DNA of 64,000 bases, from positions 124,001 through 188,000 of the forward strand of contig CALQEU020000003.1 in the NCBI GenBank assembly GCA_943329665.2. The letters run 5' to 3'. The translations under genes were made by a program, and so were the position numbers. Source of the stretch: JAJTFW01 sp903922455. Its GTDB lineage: Bacteria; Bacteroidota; Bacteroidia; AKYH767-A; OLB10. The notes beneath the pieces are model-generated. The model was given only the letters and a program-made list of their open reading frames with translations. It made no database searches and was not told where the DNA came from. Shown one piece after another: positions 42,752 to 51,000 of the stretch. Numbering within the stretch: position 1 is the first letter of the stretch; every line of letters begins with the position of its first letter.

Positions 42752-42886
42752 AAATTTTTGATGTAATGTAGGTTAATGGAGGAAGAAATGATAGGCGAAA
42801 TGCTTACTACAAAAGAAAACAAATTAGAGTAGAATATCAAAAATATCGACTTTATCTTTTGAACAGAATCGCGTTGTTTTTGAACA

Positions 42887-43012
42887 CATCAAAAAAAAGA
42901 GACGGCGCACCTTTGATAAAAAATCAATCAATAATGAAGTATTCATTTTTTATTGCCAAAACATCAAAAAAAAATCAGTTCATCCATCAAAAAAAATAGA
43001 CCATCAAAAAAA
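42887..43012. repeat. Four CATC-A(7-9) direct repeats upstream of nrdB
   Basis: CATC followed by 7-9 A occurs at 42887, 42962, 42985 and 43002. On the minus (nrdB) strand they read T(7-9)GATG. They may be a protein-binding array or only A-tract bias; they also introduce phased A-tracts likely to bend DNA. Confidence 0.4.
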
Positions 43013-43019
43013 TAAAACA

Positions 43020-43054
43020 AAAGAGCAACGACATCATATACATCGTTGCTCTTT
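43020..43054 (-). terminator. Intrinsic terminator of the sigma factor gene
   Basis: AAAGAGCAACGA (43020-43031) and TCGTTGCTCTTT (43043-43054) form a perfect 12-bp stem with an 11-nt loop. On the minus strand it is followed by a T-rich tail and lies 12 bp after the stop codon. Confidence 0.88.
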
Positions 43055-43066
43055 CAAAATAATATT

Positions 43067-43930
43067 TTAACCTAAATATGCTTTTAACAGCTTATTTCTA
43101 GAGTTTTGACGTAACGTTTTAATTGCTTTTTCTTTAATTTGGCGAACACGCTCTGAGGTAAGATCGAATTTTTCTCCGATTTCTTCCAAAGAAAGACCAT
43201 GTTGGATACCAATGCCGTAAAACATTTTCACCACATCTTGTTCTCGCTCACTCAACGTTGCTAAAGAGCGATTAATTTCCTTTTGCAAAGATTCTGTAAT
43301 CAAAGCAGCGTCGGCACCGAGGCTATCTCCGTTTTCAAGTACATCCAACAAAGTAGAATCTTCTCCTTGAACAAGAGGCGCATCCATTGAAACGTGCTTT
43401 CCTGGCATTTTCATCGTGTTAGCCACTTTATCCATTGGAAGATCGAGCACAGCGCTTAATTCTTCAGGACTTGGTTCACGTTCAAACTTTTGCTCTAATT
43501 CAGAAAAAGCTTTCTTTACTTTATTTGCAGCACCTAATTGGTTAAGCGGCAAACGTACAATACGTGCTTGCTCAGCCAGGGCTTGCATAATACTTTGACG
43601 AATCCACCAAACGGCATAAGAAATGAACTTAAAACCACGGGTTTCATCAAATTTCTTAGCTGCTTTGATCAATCCTAAGTTTCCTTCATTGATCAAATCT
43701 GGGAGGCTAAGACCTTGAGTTTGATATTGTTTAGCAACAGAGACGACGAATCTCAAATTAGCTCTCACTAGCTTTTCAAGTGCTTTTTGGTCTCCAGCGC
43801 GAATCTTTTGAGCAAGCTCTACTTCGATTTGGGCTGTGATTAATTCTTCTTTTCCAATTTCCTGGAGATACTTCTCAAAAGACGCGCTTTCGCGATTGGT
43901 AATCGATTTTGTTATTTTTAGTTGACGCAT
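43067..43930 (-). CDS. rpoD: Primary RNA polymerase sigma factor (RpoD/SigA, Bacteroidota type)
   Basis: The 287-aa sigma factor is the short form found in Bacteroidota, which lacks region 1.1 and the long non-conserved region. Region 1.2/2 is present (YLQEIGKEELITAQIEVELA, RANLRFVVSVAKQYQ, LSLPDLINEGNLGLIKAAKK, ISYAVWWIRQSIMQALAEQA). Region 3 has VRLPLNQL, and region 4 has LSEREQDVVKMFYGIG and LEEIGEKFDLTSERVRQIKEKA with the -35-reading helix. It should recognise the TAnnTTTG promoters seen throughout this window. A good promoter lies about 65 bp upstream and a strong terminator follows. Confidence 0.95.
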   Translation of the reverse strand: MRQLKITKSITNRESASFEKYLQEIGKEELITAQIEVELAQKIRAGDQKALEKLVRANLRFVVSVAKQYQTQGLSLPDLINEGNLGLIKAAKKFDETRGFKFISYAVWWIRQSIMQALAEQARIVRLPLNQLGAANKVKKAFSELEQKFEREPSPEELSAVLDLPMDKVANTMKMPGKHVSMDAPLVQGEDSTLLDVLENGDSLGADAALITESLQKEINRSLATLSEREQDVVKMFYGIGIQHGLSLEEIGEKFDLTSERVRQIKEKAIKTLRQNSRNKLLKAYLG

Positions 43931-43995
43931 ATCTTTCTGTTATTTAGCTCTATACACACATTAAATATCTTAGAGGAGGCTATTTTAATTGGAGC

Positions 43996-44025
43996 GCAAG
44001 TTACACATTAAATCGCGCTTGTCAA
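43996..44025 (-). promoter_or_regulatory. Promoter of the primary sigma gene: TTG-N19-TAACTTGC
   Basis: On the minus strand TTG (44025-44023) is followed after exactly 19 bp by TAACTTGC (44003-43996), one mismatch from TAnnTTTG. The spacing is the best of any promoter in the window. The leader would be about 60 nt. Confidence 0.55.
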
Positions 44026-44253
44026 GTACTTATTTTAACCTAAACATAAATAATTCATAATCTGGTGTAAGGATTATAATGTTATAACACCCTAAACGTA
44101 TTAACAGTATAAATATTTAAAAGTTTTAGACACGACAAACAGTTCTTCCTAAACCTTATGCACCTCATTATGTTGAAAACCATTTTAAACGACAGTCCTC
44201 TGGTATTTGATCCGCTTTATCTTAGCTAGCAAATAAGTAAAATAATCATCCCA

Positions 44254-44508
44254 ATGAAAATCAAAAAAGATCAGCAAAAAGAGTTAAAGAAGATTGAATC
44301 TTGCCTACTGAAAGTCGAGCAAATTTCTTCTCAGATTAATTTGAACTTAGAAGATATTTGGAGCTTGATGAATTTTCCAAATTTTCACGATCAACGTGTT
44401 GAAGAGGCTAAACAATTAAATCGCAGTCGACAACATGTTTTTGAAATGACAAATCAAATTTCAAAGAAAGGAGAAAAAGTATCTGCCACTGTTTCTGCCA
44501 AGTTTTAA
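44254..44508 (+). CDS. Small helical protein of unknown function
   Basis: The 84-aa basic, largely alpha-helical protein has no signal or membrane segment: KIKKDQQKELKKIESCLLKV, then QISSQINLNLEDIWSLMN and EEAKQLNRSRQHVFEM. I do not recognise a family. The first 35 residues have a coiled-coil-like heptad pattern. It lies 55 bp before the TPR histidine kinase gene on the same strand and is probably cotranscribed with it, so it may be an accessory of the kinase. A start at ATG 44254 is the only option. Confidence 0.6.
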   Translation: MKIKKDQQKELKKIESCLLKVEQISSQINLNLEDIWSLMNFPNFHDQRVEEAKQLNRSRQHVFEMTNQISKKGEKVSATVSAKF

Positions 44509-44563
44509 AAGTAAATCCATATTTTTTCACTACTTTTTGCCCATCAAAACAGCATCCATATTC

Positions 44564-46738
44564 ATGGAGCAGATGAGCAATAATCGATTACATATATCTC
44601 TACCCAAGCTTCAAATTAACTTGATGCTTTTTTTAAGTGCGTTTCTAATTCAGTCGACTGCACTTAACGCACAAATTAGCGATTTCAACTCATGGATTCA
44701 AAAAAATCGGATTACGAATGAGTTAACCTTTCCTCGTTTTCAAAAAAATAGTGCCCCTCTTTCCATTGACGAAAACGCCGCTCGGAAAAAGTTGCAAGAA
44801 GGCCAAAAGGAAAAAAATTCCATTAAAACAATGTCCGCAGCTCAAGCTATAGGCATGAGTTTACTGATGAAAAATCAGCCACAAAATGCGCTCCCCTATT
44901 TTTCGCAAGCACTTGAAGTTGTTGTCCAAAATAAGGATATAAAATCGGAGATTGAAATATTTGCTCAAATAGGATTAGCCTATCGCCTTCTTAATCAAAA
45001 CGAGAAAGCATTAGACTATTATAAAAAAGCACATCAAAAAAATATTTCGAAGACCTCTCGTGAAACTGAAGATTACCTTTTATCGCAACTTGCCCAAGTG
45101 AGCTTCGAATTAAATGATTTGAAGTCAGCGGAGGAATATTTTAGCAGAGTTTCTAAATCGTTCGCCGCACAAAAGAAAACTACGCTTGCGGCAATCTCTT
45201 TAAATTCATTAGGTGAATTACAACTTCGAAATAATGATTACAATAAAGCAACAGAGAGTTTTAAGTCGGCACTCAATAGGGCTACTGCTTCCAATGAAAA
45301 TATATTAAATGGTATAATATACAGAAACCTTGGTCTTGTTTACTTCAAAAGAGGTAAATTTGAATTAGCGCTGGAAGAATTCAATAAAAGTTTAACGTTC
45401 GACAACCAACTCTTGGTTCATCAACTTACTAAGGATGCATGCATGCAACTTTTCACTTTATTTAGCTATCAAAATAATTTTGAGAAGGGAGATGCGTTTC
45501 ATGAAAAGTACATCGGCATTAAAGAGTCATTAGGGAAACGCTCTAAAGCTAAATGGAGCGATTTCGAGAACAAATGGCAAGCTAGAGAGAAAGAATTGGT
45601 AATTGATTTACTGAAAAAACAAGATCATAATTCTACAATGGCAGATGGCGAACAACAGTTGGAACTGAGTCAACTCATCACCAAGTCTGATTTAGAGTTA
45701 AACCAGAAAGACGAAGCACTGGAAGAAAAAACAGCCGAAGTAGAGCAGCTTACTAAAGAGAAAGCTCTTCAACAGCGCGACATGGCCCGACAAGAATTAC
45801 AACTCGCCAAGCAAAAACATTTTAAAAATTTGTTGATGGGATTATCCATAGCTGCGCTCGCATTTCTTGCCTTTTTATACAACCGTTATCTCTTCAAGAA
45901 AAAAAGTAATTTAAAATTACAAGCGTCTAATATAGAATTAGAAAATACATTGAAGCAACTACGTGAAACACAAGATCAACTTTTACAAAGTGAAAAAATG
46001 GCTTCATTAGGTCTACTCACGGCGGGCATCGCTCATGAAATTCAAAACCCATTAAATTTTGTTGTCAATTTTTCAGAAGGGACTTTAGACATATTGAGTG
46101 AATTATTAGAAGCAAAGTCTGAACAAGAAAAAACTGAACTGGCAAAAGAGCTTAACGAGAGCTTGAAAAAAATTCATCATCACGGAAAACGTGCAGAACG
46201 CATTGTGAAGGGGATGTTGCAGTATAGTCGGGAAGGAAGTGGGGGGAAAGAACTAGCAGAAATCAATCAACTTTTATTCGAAAGCGTAAACCTGGCTTAC
46301 CATGGTGTTCGGGCAACACATAAAGATTTTCAATGTGTTATCAACGAACAATTTGAGACGCAGTTAACCCCCCTTTATGTTATTCCTCAAGATTTAAGTC
46401 GGGTTTTCTTGAACATTGCCAACAATGCTTTTTATGCATTGAGAGAAAAAACAGGTGCCAACCCAGCTTTCAAAAGTGAATTAAAAATTACCACAGGGTT
46501 AAAGGGTGATCGAGTAGAAATAAGAATTAAAGATAACGGTACCGGCATACCGAAAGAAAAGGCTGATAAAATCTTTCAACCTTTTTTTACGACGAAGCCA
46601 TCGGGTCAAGGAACGGGATTAGGGCTCAGCATGAGTTACGACATCATTACTAAATTGCATCAGGGAAATATTGAGATTCATAGTATCGAAAACGAATACA
46701 CTGAATTTATTATTCAACTACCAATCACTACTCACTAA
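44564..46738 (+). CDS. TPR-repeat sensor histidine kinase
   Basis: The protein has 724 aa from ATG 44564; a TTG nine codons upstream is less likely. A signal/anchor (LMLFLSAFLIQSTALNA) sends residues 45-420 outside the cytoplasm. That part holds about five TPR units (AAQAIGMSLLMKNQPQNALP, IGLAYRLLNQNEKALDYYKK, LNSLGELQLRNNDYNKATES, RNLGLVYFKRGKFELALEEF) and a long coiled coil. A transmembrane helix (NLLMGLSIAALAFLAFLY) is followed by HisKA with the phospho-His in TAGIAHEIQNPLN (about residue 491), then HATPase_c (FLNIANNAFYAL, DNGTGIP, GTGLGLSMS). The ligand sensed by the TPR region is unknown. It is followed after 13 bp by its likely response regulator. Confidence 0.9.
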   Translation: MEQMSNNRLHISLPKLQINLMLFLSAFLIQSTALNAQISDFNSWIQKNRITNELTFPRFQKNSAPLSIDENAARKKLQEGQKEKNSIKTMSAAQAIGMSLLMKNQPQNALPYFSQALEVVVQNKDIKSEIEIFAQIGLAYRLLNQNEKALDYYKKAHQKNISKTSRETEDYLLSQLAQVSFELNDLKSAEEYFSRVSKSFAAQKKTTLAAISLNSLGELQLRNNDYNKATESFKSALNRATASNENILNGIIYRNLGLVYFKRGKFELALEEFNKSLTFDNQLLVHQLTKDACMQLFTLFSYQNNFEKGDAFHEKYIGIKESLGKRSKAKWSDFENKWQAREKELVIDLLKKQDHNSTMADGEQQLELSQLITKSDLELNQKDEALEEKTAEVEQLTKEKALQQRDMARQELQLAKQKHFKNLLMGLSIAALAFLAFLYNRYLFKKKSNLKLQASNIELENTLKQLRETQDQLLQSEKMASLGLLTAGIAHEIQNPLNFVVNFSEGTLDILSELLEAKSEQEKTELAKELNESLKKIHHHGKRAERIVKGMLQYSREGSGGKELAEINQLLFESVNLAYHGVRATHKDFQCVINEQFETQLTPLYVIPQDLSRVFLNIANNAFYALREKTGANPAFKSELKITTGLKGDRVEIRIKDNGTGIPKEKADKIFQPFFTTKPSGQGTGLGLSMSYDIITKLHQGNIEIHSIENEYTEFIIQLPITTH

Positions 46739-46751
46739 AAAAATCCACCCC

Positions 46752-47129
46752 ATGGCATTCAATATTCTAGTAGTAGATGACGAACAAGATGTAGAATTAT
46801 TATTCAAACAACGCTTCCGTAAATCTATTCGCGAAGGTGAAATCAATATTGATTTCGCTTTTTCGGGAGAAGATGCATTAGCTTTTTTACGTCAGCCGGG
46901 CAGTACAGATATTGCATTAATCCTGTCCGATATCAACATGCCTGGCATGACCGGATTTGAATTATTGGAAAAAGTAAAAAGTGAATATCCGGAATTGAAA
47001 GTAATGATGATTTCGGCTTATGGCGACGAGGAGCGCACCCAAAAAGCGATGCGACTTGGTGCAGATGAACTTCTGGCCAAACCGATTGACTTTAAAAAGT
47101 TAGAAGAAAAATTGCAGGGGTATCGCTAA
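46752..47129 (+). CDS. Single-domain response regulator
   Basis: The 125-aa receiver has no output domain. Key residues are the acidic pair in LVVDDEQ, phospho-acceptor Asp60 in ILSDINMPG, Ser/Thr region MMISAYG and Lys in LLAKPIDF. The start ATG 46752 gives an exact REC domain; an upstream frame overlaps the kinase gene. The stretch KQRFRKSIREGEINIDFAFS-GEDAL is nearly shared with the N-terminal receiver of the hybrid kinase at 48394 (KQRFRKQVKEGVFKLSFAHN), so the two are paralogous. It probably passes phosphate on to the Hpt protein or acts by protein contact. The stop codon lies inside a 19-bp hairpin stem. Confidence 0.92.
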   Translation: MAFNILVVDDEQDVELLFKQRFRKSIREGEINIDFAFSGEDALAFLRQPGSTDIALILSDINMPGMTGFELLEKVKSEYPELKVMMISAYGDEERTQKAMRLGADELLAKPIDFKKLEEKLQGYR

Positions 47130-47164
47130 GATAGAAGTGAATTTCATTCACTTCTATCTTAGCG
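47124..47164. terminator. 19-bp perfect hairpin spanning the response-regulator stop codon
   Basis: CGCTAAGATAGAAGTGAAT (47124-47142) pairs fully with its complement at 47146-47164 around TTC. It is the longest perfect inverted repeat in the window and includes the TAA at 47127-47129. No T-run follows, so it may act as an mRNA 3' end or processing structure. Confidence 0.75.
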
Positions 47165-47202
47165 AATTGGTGAATTGGCAGGTTAGTGAATTGGTGAATT
47201 GC
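47161..47202 (+). repeat. 8-bp direct repeats (TGAATTGG)
   Basis: The units cGAATTGG, TGAATTGG, CAGGTTAG, TGAATTGG and TGAATTGC follow directly on the hairpin with a period of 8 bp. Confidence 0.5.
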
Positions 47203-47376
47203 TGCGCAAAGCTTTTGTATCGAAACGAAGTACTTTAGAGTTAAGTTAATCCTTAGACAAATTCTATGTTCAAGTAATGTGTCATTGGATTTGTGGATCA
47301 AATTAAATGGATTATTCAATTTTTTATTATCTTATTAATAATAAAAATCGTATTGCATCCTATTTAAATCGATAAT

Positions 47377-48027
47377 ATGAACAAATACTTTATCCCATTT
47401 TTCATCCTTTTCTTACATTGCCAAAGCGCGACGGCGCAAAAGAAGCCAACGCTCATCAATACTTCGTTGACGAAACCTGAAATGGCTATCATGTATGCTG
47501 GCGTAGAAAATGTAATCATGGTTTATGGCGAGATTCCTGGGAAATACATTCGCATGGAACGTAGCGGTGGGCCTTTGGAAGTACGTCCAGGAATGGCCAT
47601 GCGAGCGCTACTAAAATATACGGAAGTTGGATTTGATACGCTTCGAGTTTTTGACAACGACAAACTCATCATTGAAAAAGTATATGAGATAAAAAACTTG
47701 GGATCCTATGCAATTGGGATAAAAGGAACTCGCGATTCTGTACTCACAAAAGAAGAATTTATAAAAGCCAAAAGTCTAGAATTATATATGCCCGGTGGAT
47801 ATTATAAGCCGAAGCAAAAAATTTACTCCTACACAGTTTTTATTTATTCGGCCAACAAAAAGCTATTGAAGAAAATTAATGTTCTGGGAAATGACTTTGT
47901 AAATTCAATGAAAGATGACAATGAAATCATACTTCCAGGGTGCATAATCGAATTTAACAACTTCAATATTAAAAGTCCAAACGAAACCGTTCACACATTA
48001 AAAGGGTTGAAAATAGTTATCAAGTAA
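47377..48027 (+). CDS. Secreted protein with a GldM-C-like domain
   Basis: The 216-aa protein has a signal peptide (MNKYFIPFFILFLHCQSATA). The mature part resembles the C-terminal domains of the gliding/T9SS protein GldM: an N-terminal 'YAGVENVIMVYG' strand (compare Y-x-G-V-D-N-P in GldM), 'GSYAIGIKGTRDSVLTKEEF', and a second unit with YSYTVFIYSANKKLLKKINV and EIILPGCIIEFNNFNI. It lacks the membrane helix and N-terminal domain of GldM, so it is not the T9SS motor part. It could be an extracytoplasmic partner of the phosphorelay genes that flank it. The family call is by eye and moderate. Confidence 0.6.
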   Translation: MNKYFIPFFILFLHCQSATAQKKPTLINTSLTKPEMAIMYAGVENVIMVYGEIPGKYIRMERSGGPLEVRPGMAMRALLKYTEVGFDTLRVFDNDKLIIEKVYEIKNLGSYAIGIKGTRDSVLTKEEFIKAKSLELYMPGGYYKPKQKIYSYTVFIYSANKKLLKKINVLGNDFVNSMKDDNEIILPGCIIEFNNFNIKSPNETVHTLKGLKIVIK

Positions 48028-48393
48028 TTAATTTTAATCATTCATCACCATTAATTTCTTTCTAAATTTTTCGCCACTCGTTAATTGCAATTCTACATTC
48101 ACTGTGCTGTGCTTAAATTTTGTTGAAATAGAAGTTGGATTTAAAAGCTTACTCAAATGTAACCTTTATAAATATATTGAACACGGCTCCATTTCATCAT
48201 TTCGAATTTCTTAATTCTGTTAATCTGAATTAAGTATCCAACTCATTGAATTTGAATGCTTTTTATAGCAATATTAGTTTTTTATAACTGTAAATTTCTT
48301 ATCATTTGAAACATTCAGTATCTTTCGCAATGCACTCTCTAATTTGTACGCTTTAGGCTCACAAATAAAATAATTATATTTCTATCCATTATT
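48028..48393. other. 366-bp gap before the hybrid kinase
   Basis: No gene or clear repeat is seen. A minus-strand frame of about 40 codons (48038-48160) looks protein-like but has no start codon. The promoter of the hybrid kinase should lie here, but no perfect TAnnTTTG was found. Confidence 0.5.
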
Positions 48394-49971
48394 ATGTCCG
48401 AATCCAACCATATTCTTTTTGTTGATGACGAGCTCGACCTGGAGGTGCTCGTGAAACAACGTTTCCGCAAACAAGTGAAAGAGGGTGTTTTTAAGCTAAG
48501 TTTCGCGCACAACGGACAAGCTGCCTTAGACAAGTTAAATGAAGATGGAACCATCGGCATCATCGTTACAGATATCAATATGCCGGTAATGGATGGACTT
48601 ACTTTGTTGACCAATGTTAAGAATATAAAAAGACCTGTTCGAACTATTGTTGCATCTGCCTACAGCGATATGACCAATATAAGAACGGCGATGAACCGTG
48701 GCGCTTATGATTTTGTGACGAAGCCCATCGACTTTGTTGATCTGGAAACCACCATCAAAAAAACGATTGAAGATTTGCAAATAATTTTGGAGGGCTTGCA
48801 AGCAAAAGAAAATTTGAATGTAGCGGTAGAAGAAAAAGATATGGCACTTCGCAGCGCGCAATTCAAGCAGCAGTTTTTAGCTAATATGAGTCACGAGATT
48901 CGTACACCACTCAATGCGGTAGTAGGAATGACCAATTTACTGATTGATAAAAAGCCAAGAGAAGATCAGGTGCGCTATTTAAGTGCTATGCGCCAGGCGA
49001 GTTATAATCTCTTGCATATCATCAATGATATTTTGGATATTTCTAAAATTGAAGCGGGAAAGATTGAGATTGAAGCCATCGACTTTGCTATTGAAGAATG
49101 TGTAGATGTGGTGTATCAAACCTTACATCTTAAAGCAGAAGAACAAAAAACGATTTTACGTTATACTATCGGTGACGATGTACCAAAGTGGTTGAAAGGT
49201 GATCCTACGCGACTCACTCAAATTCTCACCAACCTCATTGGTAACGCCATTAAATTTACGCCTGAAGGTGGATTTATTGATGTATTCGTAACCAAAGAAA
49301 GTGGCGATGAACCTTCTTGGATAAAATTTGCGGTGCAGGATACCGGAATTGGAATTGCGCCCGATCAACTTCATAAAGTATTTGAAAGCTTTTCGCAGGA
49401 AAGTAGCGACACCACTCGTAAATTTGGTGGTACCGGTTTGGGATTAACCATCAGTAAACAATTAGTAGAATTACAAGGTGGATCACTTCATGTTGCTAGC
49501 ACCAAGGGAAAAGGCACTACTTTTTGGTTTTTGATTCCTTTCTTCGCGGGGCAAGAAGTCAAGAAAGTTACGAAAGCCGATTATACAGCCTTCGACAAAA
49601 AACTTACGGTACTACTCGCCGAAGATCAACCTATGAATCAGATGGTGGCTGTGGATACATTGGAAGATTTATTTCCGGGTATCACAATCGACATTGCCAA
49701 CAACGGACAGGAAGCAGTGGATAAAGCCCAAGAAAAAGCATATGATCTTATTTTTATGGATGTGCATATGCCTTTGAAAGATGGGTATACAGCAACCAAA
49801 GAAATCAGAAGCGGAAATGGGATCAATTGCAAATCGCCCATCCTTGCCCTCACTGCCAATGCCGTGAAAGAAGAGATCGAAAAATGCCTGGAATCTGGAA
49901 TGAATAAGCACCTGGCAAAACCTTTTGATCCGGCGGTACTCCGACAAACCGTCATTGATTTGGCGGGTTAA
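48394..49971 (+). CDS. Hybrid two-component protein REC-HisKA-HATPase-REC
   Basis: The 525-aa cytosolic protein has no membrane segment. Domain order: receiver 1 (residues 5-125, phospho-Asp60 in VTDINMPVMDG); a linker coiled coil; HisKA with His167 in NMSHEIRTPLNAVVG; HATPase_c (NLIGNAIKFTPEGG, DTGIGIAPDQ, GGTGLGLTISKQL); receiver 2 (residues 405-525, Asp456 in IFMDVHMPLKDG, Lys in HLAKPFDP). It takes its input through receiver 1 instead of a ligand domain, so it can link the upstream kinase pair to the downstream Hpt protein. Receiver 1 is paralogous to the single-domain regulator at 46752. It fits a phosphorelay hub. Confidence 0.93.
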   Translation: MSESNHILFVDDELDLEVLVKQRFRKQVKEGVFKLSFAHNGQAALDKLNEDGTIGIIVTDINMPVMDGLTLLTNVKNIKRPVRTIVASAYSDMTNIRTAMNRGAYDFVTKPIDFVDLETTIKKTIEDLQIILEGLQAKENLNVAVEEKDMALRSAQFKQQFLANMSHEIRTPLNAVVGMTNLLIDKKPREDQVRYLSAMRQASYNLLHIINDILDISKIEAGKIEIEAIDFAIEECVDVVYQTLHLKAEEQKTILRYTIGDDVPKWLKGDPTRLTQILTNLIGNAIKFTPEGGFIDVFVTKESGDEPSWIKFAVQDTGIGIAPDQLHKVFESFSQESSDTTRKFGGTGLGLTISKQLVELQGGSLHVASTKGKGTTFWFLIPFFAGQEVKKVTKADYTAFDKKLTVLLAEDQPMNQMVAVDTLEDLFPGITIDIANNGQEAVDKAQEKAYDLIFMDVHMPLKDGYTATKEIRSGNGINCKSPILALTANAVKEEIEKCLESGMNKHLAKPFDPAVLRQTVIDLAG

Positions 49972-50083
49972 TTGAATATGAATTGGGTATATTGTTTTTG
50001 TTGTCACTTACTCCTCACATAGCAAACGGGTTGTAATTCTATTACCCAGAGAAAAAAATCTATCATTGATAAAAAATTTATAG

Positions 50084-50091
50084 TAGATTTG
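50084..50091 (+). promoter_or_regulatory. -7 element TAGATTTG for the Hpt gene
   Basis: Exact TAnnTTTG match 14 nt before the Hpt ATG; a TTG lies 15 bp upstream. The Hpt and membrane receiver genes may thus be transcribed apart from the hybrid kinase. Confidence 0.5.
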
Positions 50092-50105
50092 TTGTTAAAT
50101 ATACC

Positions 50106-50468
50106 ATGGATCAACCTACAACACTTACCGACCTTAGTTACTTAAAAAGTTTAACAGGGGGAGCCAACGACAAAATGTCGAAATACATCCGAATGTTTAT
50201 TACGGGTGCTCCAGTGAGTATACAGCAGATGGATATGTATTTTCTGAACAAAGATTGGTCAGGCTTACGTCAATCGGCTCATGCTTTAAAGCCACAGCTT
50301 GGTTACTTTGGAGCAAAGGGTGCTGAAAATCTCATCAAAGAAATTGAGAGAATGTCGGGTGACCAAGTCGACCTCGATAAAATTCCAGAGCAACTTGAAA
50401 ATTTTCGCAAACAATATGAACTCATTCAATCGGAGTTAGAAGTATCACTTAAAGAATTAGGCAATTAA
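50106..50468 (+). CDS. Histidine phosphotransfer (Hpt) protein
   Basis: The 120-aa four-helix protein carries the phospho-His59 in the Hpt motif SAHALKPQLGYFGA (H-x-x-K/R-x-x-x-x-x-x-G). It is the only Hpt in the window. It lies between the hybrid kinase, whose last receiver would hand over phosphate, and a membrane-anchored receiver 7 bp downstream. The gene order matches the order of phosphate flow. No other domain is present. Confidence 0.9.
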   Translation: MDQPTTLTDLSYLKSLTGGANDKMSKYIRMFITGAPVSIQQMDMYFLNKDWSGLRQSAHALKPQLGYFGAKGAENLIKEIERMSGDQVDLDKIPEQLENFRKQYELIQSELEVSLKELGN

Positions 50469-50475
50469 AAATATT

Positions 50476-50994
50476 ATGTCAGACAAAACCCTCGTTTACG
50501 TTGTTGATGACGAACCTTTACAGCGCGATATGCTGAAGGATCATCTTTCTAAAATGTCGAAATATGAAATTCATGATTTTCCAACAGGAGAAGAATGTTT
50601 AGCGGCTGCGAAAGTTCGTATTCCGCAAATTGTATTTTTAGATTATAATTTAAATTCTCAAATACGTGATGCCATGGACGGCATTGACGTTTTAAAAGAA
50701 TTAAAAAATATTTATCCCGAGATGGAAGTCGTGATGATTAGCGGACAAGATCGCATTGATGTTGCTGTGAACACCATGAAGTACGGAGCATTTGATTACA
50801 TAGTAAAAGGCGAAGGCTCCTTTTTAAGAGCAGAGAAAGCCATGTTTAATATTTACCGTTATCACCGACTACAAGGAAGCGCAAATCGCTATAAAAAGCT
50901 GATGACGTTTTTTGGAATTGGAATGTTGCTCATGATTATTTTAGTGATCTTCTTGCAATCGCAAGGAATGATTAATGCGCCGGGGTGGTACTAG
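50476..50994 (+). CDS. Receiver domain anchored to the membrane by a C-terminal helix
   Basis: The 172-aa protein starts with a normal receiver: VYVVDDEPLQRDML, phospho-Asp56 in IVFLDYNLN, Ser in VMISGQD and Lys111 in DYIVKGEGS. After a short helical linker (MFNIYRYHRLQG) it ends in one hydrophobic helix (about residues 143-162, LMTFFGIGMLLMIILVIFL) and a 10-residue tail. There is no DNA-binding or enzymatic output. A response regulator fixed in the inner membrane is rare; it may control a membrane protein or act as a phosphate sink near the TPR kinase. It is almost surely cotranslated with hpt (7-bp gap). Confidence 0.85.
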   Translation: MSDKTLVYVVDDEPLQRDMLKDHLSKMSKYEIHDFPTGEECLAAAKVRIPQIVFLDYNLNSQIRDAMDGIDVLKELKNIYPEMEVVMISGQDRIDVAVNTMKYGAFDYIVKGEGSFLRAEKAMFNIYRYHRLQGSANRYKKLMTFFGIGMLLMIILVIFLQSQGMINAPGWY

Positions 50995-51000
50995 GAGGAC

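Noticed and set aside
47092..47319. Minus-strand 75-aa frame with LPIHQF repeats
   Set aside because: It is the translation of the hairpin and 8-bp repeats, not a gene.
48038..48160. Minus-strand 40-codon frame with a protein-like tail (VELQLTSGEKFRKK)
   Set aside because: It has no start codon and no recognisable homology; it could be a gene relic, but evidence is too thin.
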